From assembly GCA_033032175.1 (NCBI GenBank), contig CM065325.1, positions 5,608,930-5,672,929 on the forward strand: a stretch of 64,000 nucleotides of DNA, read 5' to 3'. The stretch is from Saturnia japonica. Its lineage: Eukaryota; Arthropoda; Insecta; Lepidoptera; Saturniidae. The notes below the pieces were generated by a model, which worked only from the letters and a program-made list of their open reading frames with translations, was not told the DNA's origin and ran no database searches. This document shows positions 12,901 to 22,064 of the stretch, one piece after another. The position numbers and the translations under genes were made by a program. Numbering within the stretch: the first letter of the stretch is position 1; every line of letters starts with the position of its first letter.

Positions 12901-15213
12901 GGGTAATAGTATTACCGGTTATTTAAAACTTCAAAGTCGTTTAACTCTTTAACCAATTGTTATACTGTAAAAATATTTTGTATCTGGGTCGAGGATATAT
13001 ATACACATAGTGATATAACAGAATAAAAGACATTTCGTTTTTGTTAATATCGCGGATATTCTTTTTAATCAACTTTTTTTATATACTTGTTAAGTACCTC
13101 TCTTATGTGCTGGCGCCGTCCTCAAAAAATTGTAGGCCCCTAATATATTTCATACGTACTTTTAATTTCGTTTCGTCGTTTATTTTCGTATTTATATAAA
13201 AATATTATTTCATAATTTTGAGTTAATTCTTTTGAAGTCGATTTCATTTTTATAATTAGAATTTTATTTCGTAATTTTTACTTTCCAAGTAAAAACTGGA
13301 ATATTTGTTTATAATAACTAGAATTTGAATACATAGGCTGCACTAAAAGTATCGGGAATGGAATATTTCCACTGTTCCTGTCATATTAAAATCTTTTTAA
13401 TTGAAAACTCGTTGGTTTTAAAAATCGAATACAATTTGTTTATTTAAAAAAAGATTCTCGGTCTTGTCACAAGGTTTTCTCAAACTTGTTTAGTCGTTGA
13501 GAAAATGGAATTGACTCGAGAAAATTCAAGAGCGATGATTTATTATGACTTTCGAAGTGGTTTAACACAAAAACAGTATGTTGACCGGATGATTTCTGCA
13601 TTTGGTGATGAAGCCCCATCCAAAACCACAATTTATCGCTGGTTTGCTGAATTTCAACGTGGACGTGTCAAGCTCAGTGATGATCCTCGTCAAGGTCGTC
13701 TAAAAACTGCAGTCACCCAAGAAAACGTTGATGCTATGCGTAAGCTGATTGAGGAAGATCGACATGTGACATACCGCGAAATTCAGGCAACTTTAGACAT
13801 TGGCATGAGTCAAATATAAATAATCTTGCATGAACAATTAGGTGTAAAAAAGTTTTTTTCCCGATGGATACCGCATTCGCTCTGTGAAGAGCAAAAAGCG
13901 GCTCGCGTTACTTGGTGCGTCAGAACTCTCGAAATATTCCACACAGGATCCTCAAATGCTGTATACAACATCGTATCAGGTGACGAATCCTGGATATACG
14001 CGTACGAACACGAAACAAAAAACCAGTCACAAGTTTGGGTGTTCGAAAATGAGTTAAAGCCAACAAAAATTATTCGTTCACGGAGTGTTGCAAAAAAATG
14101 GTGGCCACGTTTGTCTCCAAAACCGGCCATGTTACGACTATTCCTCTTGAGGGACAAAGAACGGTTAATGCGTTATGTTAACGGAAGTTAATGCAGAATG
14201 GTATGCTAGCATTTGTTTGCCACAGGTCGTTTCTGAACTCCGTAAAGAGAACGGCAACCGCAGCATCATCCTTCATCACGACAATGCGAGTTCTCACACC
14301 GCGCACAGAACAAAAGAGTTTTTAGAGCAAGAAAACATAGAATTAATAGACCATCCGCCGTACAGCCCCGACCTAAGCCCTAATGATTTCTATACTTTCC
14401 CTAAAATGAAGAATAAATTGCGTGGACAGAGATTTTCATCACCTGAAGAAGCTGTGGACGCCTACAAAACGGCCATTTTGGAGACCCCAACTTCCGAATG
14501 GAATGGTTGCTTCAATGATTGGTTCCATCGTATGGAAAAATGTGTCAAATTTCGCGGAGAATACTTCGAAAAGCAATAAATACATTTTTAAATAGTAATG
14601 TTGTCACTTCCTTGATTCCCGAAATTTTCAGTGCCGCCCTCGTAGTATTGAGAATTTTTTTCCTTCGACACCACACCCCTAGCTCGTATCAATAAGCCAG
14701 GCCGTCACACTTCATGTTAAATTAGTTACAATCCTATTAATAGATTAGGAGAAAGCTTGGAGAAATATACAGACACCTATAAAAATTTGTATATTTGTTT
14801 GGTAGCCCTTATAGATTTATCATATATGAATATATTGCAGTTCCAAGAATATTACATACTTCTCCTTTTTTTGAAGTTTGTTAATTACTAAAATCGGACA
14901 CATCAACATTTTTACCTGTCTGCTTTACATGGAATGTTCCGTTAGTCAAATGAATATGAAAAACTAGCTACTCCTACAAAATAAGAACATTTCCACATAC
15001 ATATACAGTATATAGTTACCTTATTATAGTGTATACTATTACATTATATGTAATAAATATGTGTGTGTATACTATTATCATTATAGTTATACAGCTATTG
15101 ATGGCTCTAGGAGTTTAGGTTAAAATAAAATAATGATTTGCAGAGATAAGACTGACGCTGATGCCGAGGAGTTAAGAAGACGTCGACTGCAGAAATTCAC
15201 ATTGGATAAATGA
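9921..15213 (+). CDS. sip3: Synoviolin/Hrd1 (sip3) ER ubiquitin ligase, last three coding exons, left copy
   Basis: Three consistent exons lie at 9921-10036, 12089-12253 and 15144-15213. Each has AG/GT borders (TTGCAG|TTGCTC, GATAT|GTAAGT, TTTACAG|TC, AACAG|GTATGT, TTTGCAG|AGATAAG) and matching phases. They give 116 C-terminal residues ending at a TGA. The first exon has the helix LLREIQTMLDASVILMQQY and the last ends AEELRRRRLQKFTLDK, as in the C terminus of animal Hrd1/synoviolin, the E3 ligase of ER-associated degradation. The middle exon is Ser/Thr-rich and variable, as in the family. The membrane and RING exons must lie left of the window. A polyadenylation signal AATAAA is at 15299. The gene converges with mRpL37. 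Both introns carry mariner remnants. Confidence 0.72.
10107..11397 (-). mobile_element. Dead mariner transposon no. 1 (left copy), in a sip3 intron
   Basis: Imperfect terminal inverted repeats share TTACATATGAAATTGG (10113-10128, and inverted at about 11377-11393), flanked by TA. On the minus strand the decayed transposase shows an N-terminal helix-turn-helix (AAEAA..INDVYGEATV), the linker KPRGRPETLVDNEELK, a WLNPGKP motif (about 10690) and the C-terminal LPIKWRECIDNNGTYFD ending at 10185. In-frame stops and several frameshifts break it. A 22-base tandem duplication lies at about 10831-10876. Confidence 0.85.
11530..11975. repeat. Interspersed repeat with GACAGACAGACAGAC and GGTATGGAACCCTAA end
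   Basis: Bases 11863-11972 read 'AAAGGGTCTTGACAGACAGA' and end 'TTTTGAGGTATGGAACCCTA'. This combination is a common interspersed repeat in lepidopteran genomes. No coding capacity is seen. It lies in the sip3 intron between the first two recognised exons. Confidence 0.45.
12340..12605 (-). repeat. tRNA-derived SINE, left copy
   Basis: On the minus strand from about 12600, an A-box-like TGGCTTAGCTGG is followed about 45 bases later by the B-box-like GTTCGAATCC, the layout of an RNA polymerase III promoter in tRNA-derived SINEs. The body (CTTCACCATAAGCTC..., ATGCTATGGTTTCATCACGA, TTGGCGACAGATTGTCAACT) recurs at 61430-61745, which shows it is a repeat. It sits in the last sip3 intron. Confidence 0.65.
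13330..14644 (+). mobile_element. Dead mariner transposon no. 2, left copy
   Basis: The element is bounded by TA dinucleotides (13330, 14643) and imperfect terminal inverted repeats (CATAGGCTGCACTAAAAGTA against the inverse of CAGTGCCGCCCTCG, both followed inward by TCGGGAAT). The transposase region 13505-14579 is nearly complete. It has an N-terminal helix-turn-helix (SKTTIYRWFAEFQRG), GDESWIYAYE (first catalytic Asp), HHDNASSHTA (second Asp), HPPYSPDLSPNDFYTF (third Asp) and a C-terminal GEYFEKQ. One in-frame TAA (13817-13819) and two frameshifts (near 14094 and 14175) make it non-functional. It is a different lineage from the mariner at 10107-11397. Confidence 0.9.
14645..15143. other. Intron tail of sip3, nothing else recognised
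   Basis: AT-rich sequence between mariner no. 2 and the last sip3 exon, with short TGTA/TATA-rich patches. No repeat family or exon was recognised. Confidence 0.5.
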
Positions 15214-15475
15214 GCTTCTAATATTAAGAAAATTTTGTTTTAATTACTATCAATTAATGTACAGTCTCTTGGTACGACAAAACATTGTCTATTTTCGCAA
15301 ATAAAAGTATTTATGTTCTTGTAAATATAATAAAATATACAAGCGAATACATGAAATGGTCATCTTGTCGCACCTTTAGTTGCTTTGATTTGAAATAAAA
15401 CAAAGCAAATACTTTAGAATAAGTTTATTATACTAATCTAATTATAATAAATAATATTTCAAATTATCTTAATTA

Positions 15476-16686
15476 TTAACTGTTGTAAAAAGCATTAACA
15501 TAACCATAAACCTTGGAATTATAGTTTTCTAAAACTGGCATGCCACCAAAGTATCGACTTGAGTCGTATAACTTCATATTATTTTTGCAATACCATACAT
15601 TTTTAGTACCATCTTTTCCGTTAACATTGAGGGTATTCAATTGTAATACACCAAAGTGGAATATTTGTCCATCTGTTTGTATACAGTTTATATAAATAGG
15701 CTGTGGCAAATCTTTAACATCCTCCTGTAAAATAAAACGAATTTCTTCTATAATAACGGGACTTTTTCGGAATTCGTGTACATTTACTAATTCAAAGTGG
15801 TAACACTATATAGGCTGACGGTGCAAAAAAATAAACGTTGTGAGGAAACCTGAATGCTTGAGAAATCTTGTTGTAGTACACGTATGTGGAATTAAAATAG
15901 AAAAGTACATAATGAGGCTTTTGGTTGATGTCAAAGCAGTGTATTAAAATATACAATTCTTTTTTCAGCTTTACCTAATATTTACTACGTGGTGATTAAA
16001 AAAGATGAAATTATTATTTATATACATAATTGGTTTGATATTCATATTAATTTTTGTTGCTTTTACTGGGAGTAATGTCATGTCATATAAAATTTAAATT
16101 ATATTCCAGGTAATATATACTTTATAGTCTGTTAATACTTAAACCATTATAATAGTCGAGAGAGGGGTAGGGCACAGAAGTTTTTTTGGAGATTTCTCTG
16201 AACTTGAGGTAGCCCAACTGGTGGAATGCCTTCACCCTACAGAAGATTGCAGCAAAACATCCTTGTGTTGTGTTGGTTTTCCAAAGCTCTTTGGGGTATG
16301 GGGGATAAAAGTCGGTAAAGTGATAATACCTATGGTATTTATTAAAAGAGTCCATAGGCTATGGTGGCAGCTTACCATCAGGGGGGCCATATGCTTGTTG
16401 GTCACCTTTGTAGCATTAAAAAAAAGTCGCTTATTAATAGAAGATTCTGGCAATTCAATGGATATTACTAGCTTGACGGGAATACATATACGTAAAAAAT
16501 TTTAACATCTGATATATTGTTGCTTACCCCATATTGTTGTTTTGCATATGAACTTGCAACGGTGAATGCATGTGTAAGTGATCTTCCGAGAATTTGTTTA
16601 TCTTTAACTGGAGTCTCATATATATTGTTGACTTCAGTTTGATTAAAATGCAACCATGTTGTGTGTGGATAGTTTAGTAACTTTGA
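15476..16686 (-). pseudogene. mRpL37: mRpL37 3' remnant: last exon and truncated exon 4, left copy
   Basis: The last coding exon (15724-15476) is identical to that of the intact gene. The penultimate exon (16686-16528) keeps its donor (GGG|GTAAGC) but is cut at 16686, eight bases after its true acceptor position. Inverted intron sequence replaces the acceptor and the rest of the gene. No exon 1-3 is available in the correct orientation nearby. This fragment cannot make mRpL37 by itself, although long-range splicing from the right copy cannot be excluded. Confidence 0.9.
16200..16420 (-). repeat. SINE/MITE-like repeat with 'CTGTAGGGTGAAGG' motif, left copy
   Basis: The minus strand reads 'CAACACAAGGATGTTTTGCT', 'TTCTGTAGGGTGAAGGCATT' and 'CCAGTTGGGCTACC'. 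Related copies lie at 42050-42290 and 46544-46722. It is in the last mRpL37 intron. The 15 bases missing from the right copy fall in this element, next to the palindrome CCATAGGCTATGG. Confidence 0.55.
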
Positions 16687-18208
16687 AGCACTATACACTT
16701 CATATTTGTTGTATTTCATGGGAAATGATTTTTCTACATTCAATAAAGCATGTATATAACAATTCCTTATTATTCAACAAAGTTTATAATGGACTTCTAA
16801 AAAATACCTTCATTATTAATTCTTAACAGTGAGGTAAGGTCTATTGCTTATCCAGATAAGTTGTATGAATGTTATATATAACAATCTCATGCCAGTGTTT
16901 GTCGGCTGGATGGTTTTTTATGTATATGTGGTTGGTATGAGAATAGGACATATGGGCGGATTTTTTTAAAAGTGTACCAAAATGAAGCGTTTCCTTGTGT
17001 AACAAAATGCTCTACTGACTAACGTTTTTGGAAGAATTACTCAGTGGAATGTAACGAAATGCCTTTGCACAAACATATCTTCGTAAATTCTGTAATTAGA
17101 GATCTGAGTATTCCCCAAAAATTTGTATTTAAATATCAAGGTGAGTGAAGCCACGGGCAACAGTTTTATATTATGTAGCATGTAAGGCTGACCAACTAGA
17201 TAATAAATTAATGTCAGTGGCAGTTTCTTTTTCTATTTTACTTTATTTCCAATAATCAAAAATACTAAATGTACAGAAGCCCTTCTTTATAATAAAGTCA
17301 ATATTAATTCGGGCGACTACATATCATCAGGCATTAACTGCAAATACCCTTAATTCTAATTAGATTTATGCTGAATACTTTTTTAAATGCATTATTTTTT
17401 TTATTTTTCAGTTTGATTTTAACAAATAAATTACTGCAAATTGTGGAAAAAACGAGTGACTTAGATATAACACAGACAAGATTTATAATAAATGATGTAG
17501 AAAGTAACACAGTGTTTGATAAAGAAGATGATTTGTTACAATTCCAAGAAATCTCTCACATATTAGTTTCAAGCAGGAAACCTCTCACACATGATACTGA
17601 AAATGATATTCCATTTGTTGAAATACCTGATCTCTATCCTATAAAATATACTATAACGATGCCTCCGGAACATTTTTACAGTGAAACTAGCAAATACCGT
17701 AAGTAGACTTTAATCCATTACAGGTATGCATATACTTACTTTTTGGCATTAAAAATTGGTAATAGTTACACCTCGTGCCAAGCTTACATGAAGACCTTTG
17801 TGAATAGAGGCATGTATTAGATTGCACAGAATGGAAACCTATATTTATATGCTTCAAGGGAAGGTACAGGAGTCCGGATGCTATGTCACTTGTTTGTGTC
17901 ACAAGCATACTTGCTTCCCTTCAAAAATTTTGTTGAATCGAGTGTGCACTTTTTGTTGTTACTGTCATCTCATTACTGTTGTGTTTGTAGGGATGTGCGA
18001 ATAGCATTGAAATCAAATAGAATATTACTATTGTTACTCAAGTCGGGGTCATCAATGGGTCATTATGATGATAAAATTTATGAAGTTTGGCATGAGTTAT
18101 AAAATGTTTAACCATTTCAGAATTCATTTTTACCATATATTATATATATATTCTTCTATTGTGTAAATAGTTTTTTATATTATTACTGTGTTATATATAG
18201 CAATCCAG
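16687..18208 (-). repeat. Inverted 1522-base block at the duplication junction
   Basis: This block is the reverse complement of 36077-37598. It carries mRpL37 exon 3 (here on + at 17412-17698), flanking intron sequence and the first 8 bases of exon 4. Its left end meets the duplicated unit at 16686/16687 and its right end meets the gag frame at 18208/18209. Both ends are clean, with about 1 and 2 bases of ambiguity. Because the right copy reads through these points as an intact spliced gene, this copy is the derived one. Confidence 0.95.
17412..17698 (+). pseudogene. mRpL37: Inverted duplicate of mRpL37 exon 3
   Basis: This is a perfect copy of the 287-base exon 3 with its acceptor (TTTTTCAG|T) and donor (TACC|GTAAGT), but on the plus strand, opposite to the neighbouring mRpL37 exons. 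It lies inside the inverted junction block. It could act as a cryptic exon in a plus-strand transcript reading past sip3, but there is no evidence that it does. Confidence 0.9.
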
Positions 18209-20467
18209 TCTTACTTCTGCGGCTTTGAAGTTGTCTGGCAACTCCTCAACATCATTTCTCCACAGAAGCCCGACTTCGAAGCGTCCATCTTCCAAGGGTT
18301 GACAGGTTCTCTCCAATATGTCCATTGCTCTCTGGTCCTGGTCTGTGCTTGGCCTCTTAGGTAGAACCCCCAATGATTCTACCGCGAAATGGTCCTTCAT
18401 CAACTTCTCCAATGCTTCTTCACGTGCTGATACGTGTGCGCATGTGGTGAAGTTGACTGGTTTTGACGCGCCTCCATCGAACCCATGCAGCACCCATCCA
18501 AGTTGTGTGAAGGATGCTACTGGTTGGTTCTTCTTTCCTTTGCGCGTTCCTCTTGAGATGATGAGCTCCCAATTGTCTTGCCCTATTAACAACTTGGGAG
18601 AACCCTCTTCGTAATGCAGCTGATTCACCAGCTTCCTTAGGTGTGCGCAGTTCTCTATGGTGCTCCTCTCCAGTCTTTGAGGAGTCAGATGCATGTCATC
18701 AATGGTGCGCACCCCGGTGACTGTTCGCTTCTTGGACTGGTGTAGTCCCCTTATCTGCATGTTGAGCTTCATTGAATCCTTGCTTACCATGGATTTTCCA
18801 CCCACAGTCTCCAAATGAAGCGTCTCCTTAGGTCCTTTGAGGCCAACCTGTTCTGCCACCGTCGAGTCCAGGAGTGTGACTGTTGACCCCTCATCCAGCA
18901 GTGCCAGGACTTCAGCTGCTCCTGCTGGTCCATAGATCTCGACGGGAAGCATCTTCAAGTAGGCTCTTGAAGACCTGGTGCAGTTCACTGGTAGCCTCAC
19001 GTTGTTGGCTACTTCTTTCCCATCTTCTTGCTTGGACTCTTCTCTGTCCTCATGAAGCAAGTTGTGATGCCATCGTTTGCAGGTTGTACATGAAGGTTGA
19101 CGGCAGGTCTCTTTCCTATGCCTTCCGCTCAGGCACTTGTAGCATAGTCGCGATTCCTTCGCGATACTCCATCGTTTCTTTACAGGTGCTTGACGGAACT
19201 TTGGACATTCCCGCAGGTAATGTCCCTCGTGGCAATGTGGGCATGCTGCTTTGTCTCTTCCTTCTCTTTCAATCCCCCGCTTTTCTCTATTTGGCCTCTC
19301 TTGGTCTATATGTTCGGTTGTAGTATGCGCAGCTTGTCGCTTCGGTATCTGCCTCCTTGTTGTGGTGTCTGGTATCGCGTGTGGTCCACAGCGATCCGCC
19401 ATCCTGTTCAGGAATACCGCCATCATGTTGAGGTCAGGATCCCCTTCGGCCTTGTCCGCTACGTGGTCGTACCAGCGGTACCTCAATATTGCTGTCATCT
19501 TGTCGACGATGCTCCTCAGTATCTCTGGAGATTGCAGGTATTGTGGTTTTCGCAGTCCTCGTATTGCCGCCACGGTGTTGTTGACGTTGCCTGCTAGCAA
19601 GCATACGTCATAGGCGTTGTCACTGATCGGTGGCAGTTTCTTTATCCTGTCCAGTTCTGCCAGAACCAGTGCATCCGCTCTTCCATAACTCCGCTTCAGG
19701 GCTTCCATCACTTCCTCCGGTGTGCTCTCGGAGTACAGTTGACTGCGAACTCCCTCTCTTGCTTCTCCCTTCAATGCTCTTTTTAATCTTGCCATGTTCT
19801 GTGTGGCAGAGAAGAGCGGAGCGGTGTCTTCGTATACAGCTTTGAAGGTCATCCATTCTCTTGTGTCACCATCGAACAGTGGTAGTTGGTGCACGTAGTC
19901 TGGCTGCGGCGCCTGGCTCTGGATCTGGACTCCCCTCAATGCTTCAGTGAGGACTCTTGCAAGGCTCTGATGACTCTTCTCCATATCGGCCTTAGTATCG
20001 GGTTCGCGTGCGGAAGGTGGGGGGGTCCGTATACACCCCTTCTTGGGTGCCTCCCCCTCGTGTCCCTCCTTGGAGACGCCCTCTGCAGCCTTCTGGACCC
20101 AGTCCCTGACTTGGTCCACCCGGTCTATTGGCTCTTCAATAACTGAGTCTTCTTCCTCGTTGTCCACTTGGATGAGTTCCAGTCGTAGCCTGGCAGCTGT
20201 CGTGGCTGCTTGTGCCTCTCGCAGCTCCTTATCGGCCAGCTCGGCGCGGGCTTCTAGCTCCTTCCGTCTTCTTGAAGACCTGATGGATGCAGGACGGTTC
20301 TTCTTCACCGTTGGTGCATCCTGGTCTTCCCTTGAAGCTGTTTCCCGCGTCGTGCCGGTGACGGTGGTCTCGTACGAAGTAACTTCTGTGGTCTCTGTGC
20401 TGCTCTCTTGTGCAACCTCAAGCGGCTGCTCCCTCGGAGAGCCCCTCTGGCTCCTGGTGACTGGCAT
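18209..20467 (-). CDS. BEL/Pao retrotransposon Gag-protease, truncated before reverse transcriptase
   Basis: This is a single open frame from ATG at 20467. About 753 residues are element-derived, then a few codons and the stop (18191-18193) come from the inverted block. Domains in order: a basic/acidic N-terminal region (1-130); a DUF1759-like Gag core (about 190-370); zinc knuckles CPHCHEGHYLREC (409-421) and CYKCLSGRHRKETC (442-455), with a third CTTCKRWHH (460-467); an aspartic protease with the family motif LLDEGST (523-529); a conserved LIGQDNWELI (627-636); and the linker EVGLLWRND just ahead of RT. The frame is intact to the junction, so the element was young when cut. RT, RNase H and integrase are absent from the window. 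Confidence 0.9.
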
Positions 20468-22064
20468 CCCGTATAGGTATCGAGGATCCGGCTCGAAGGA
20501 CCAACTGTTGGGTACGCGTCACTTCCCCTCTGCGTGAGGGGGGGGGGGGGTGACGTTTCCCCGGTTTGGACGGGCGTTTTGTTGCGCCGGATGCCCGTCT
20601 CGTAGATACCGTACGGATGCCAGTGGGCGGCGTGATGTTAGTGGTGAGGGGGTCCGGGGGGTGCAATAATGCACGACCGCTTGAGGTGCCGGGTCTTCAA
20701 TGAAACTCGATATCTTGTTGTTGATTGTTCGCAGGACGACCAAAGCTTTCTTCTTGTAGTTACTCGTTGTTTGTACTTGTAGACTCGTTGAATTACACCG
20801 TGCCCAATACGGCCCTTCTTCGAGCTTAAGTGGTTCGAGCAATGACCGTAAAGAGAGCCCCGTTTTATTTCGTGTTTTAACTTTACTTTTCGCTTTGGTT
20901 GCCCTGTTAAACTCTTTATATTTCTCTCATTATATATCCTATGTACACATGTTATATATCAAAATGTTCCTCTTTGAATTATCTATCCATTACATATTCA
21001 CTTATAATATACATTACGTATACATTCCGTACATAAGCCAAAAACAATGTAATTTACGGGCGACATCACTATTTTCTGCTCGTAAAATCTCTATAACATT
21101 TGATATACTTAATCTATTGGCTTACTTTATATGTTAATCTATTCTATATTAGCTATATTTTCACATATGTGACACACAATACATAATCGTTTATATACAT
21201 CTTAACATACAACATGCAACTTGTAATGTAGCGTATTCGCTTACATTTTTCTATAATATTGTCAATATTAATCTATTTTATTGTAACACATAATATATAA
21301 CACGTCAATATAATAATAACACAAAATACCCTAACCTAAGACACGAAAAACAACTGTTCTGTCGCCAACACAAGTCATAACATATTATTATGAATGAAGG
21401 TCCACAGTATTTATACTGATAAATATACGTAATATTTATTCTGTTTTCTTGTTACGAAGTTCGTAGTAACGTTCTTGATGTAGCTGCTTGTTTTTCGCTT
21501 GTTGACTTGTTTTCAGTGTTGTACTCGTACAGCCGTTAAAAGTTGCACTGCCGTTTTAAAACTTGAACTGCCTGTTTGAACGAACAAGTATTCTTCGCGC
21601 ACATTGCTGTGCGGGGAAATCGCTTCAGGGCTAAGCCCTCTGTCGGTAGCTGTCTGCTCCGCCCGCTAATACGGTCGTGTCTCTGTATTGATGCCTTTGA
21701 ATTCTACTCTTTTCTCGCGCTTTCCAATCCGGTGTGGGTGCTCGGACGAGTTGGCGCGCTTGAGGCTTCATGATCTTCCTCTTTCATCGAGGGTATGGGT
21801 TTTCTGGTGGCCTGGTGTGCAGCGGCGCTATGTTTCGGAGGTGTACATGTGTCGACATGTTCGTTTTTCGGAACATGCGAGTTGATAGGCTGCTTATGAA
21901 GTCGTCCAGGTTGTCTATCCGTAGATCGCGTTGGATAGTCGAGTTCCTCAATAGCGTGGAGCCCCGACGATCATTCTCAGCGTGTAGTTTTGCTGGGTTA
22001 TTAATCGGCGCTTCAAATATTCTGCTGCGCAACCGAATCATGCAGGGGCAGCGTATGTGAGGCG
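20468..22064 (-). other. BEL/Pao leader and LTR region, right copy
   Basis: Same content as 1064-2660: a GC-rich leader with the 13-G run at 20538-20550, a candidate primer-binding site at 21354-21367, then AT-rich sequence. LTR limits cannot be set because no second LTR is present. Confidence 0.35.

Larger units (their letters stand above)
1..16686. repeat. Left copy of a ~19.4-kb direct duplication
   Basis: Bases 1-16686 recur in the same orientation at 19405-36076. The offset is 19404 up to about 8573, 19405 up to about 16355 and 19390 after that. The two shifts are a 1-base T-run difference and 15 bases (about 16355-16369) absent from the right copy. I saw no other change, and all the broken reading frames match. 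A 13-base G run (1134-1146 and 20538-20550) has the same length in both. The left limit of this copy lies outside the window; it should extend at least 1.2 kb further left if the unit begins at 18209. Confidence 0.97.

Noticed and set aside
16232..16743. Minus-strand open stretches apparently extending mRpL37 exon 4 upstream of 16686
   Set aside because: The upstream part comes from the inverted block and replaces the true acceptor and exon start seen at 36084, so it is a rearrangement product and not a real exon.
18883..19613. Plus-strand open stretches over the zinc-knuckle and protease region
   Set aside because: They are shadows of the BEL/Pao frame on the opposite strand, with no family resemblance.
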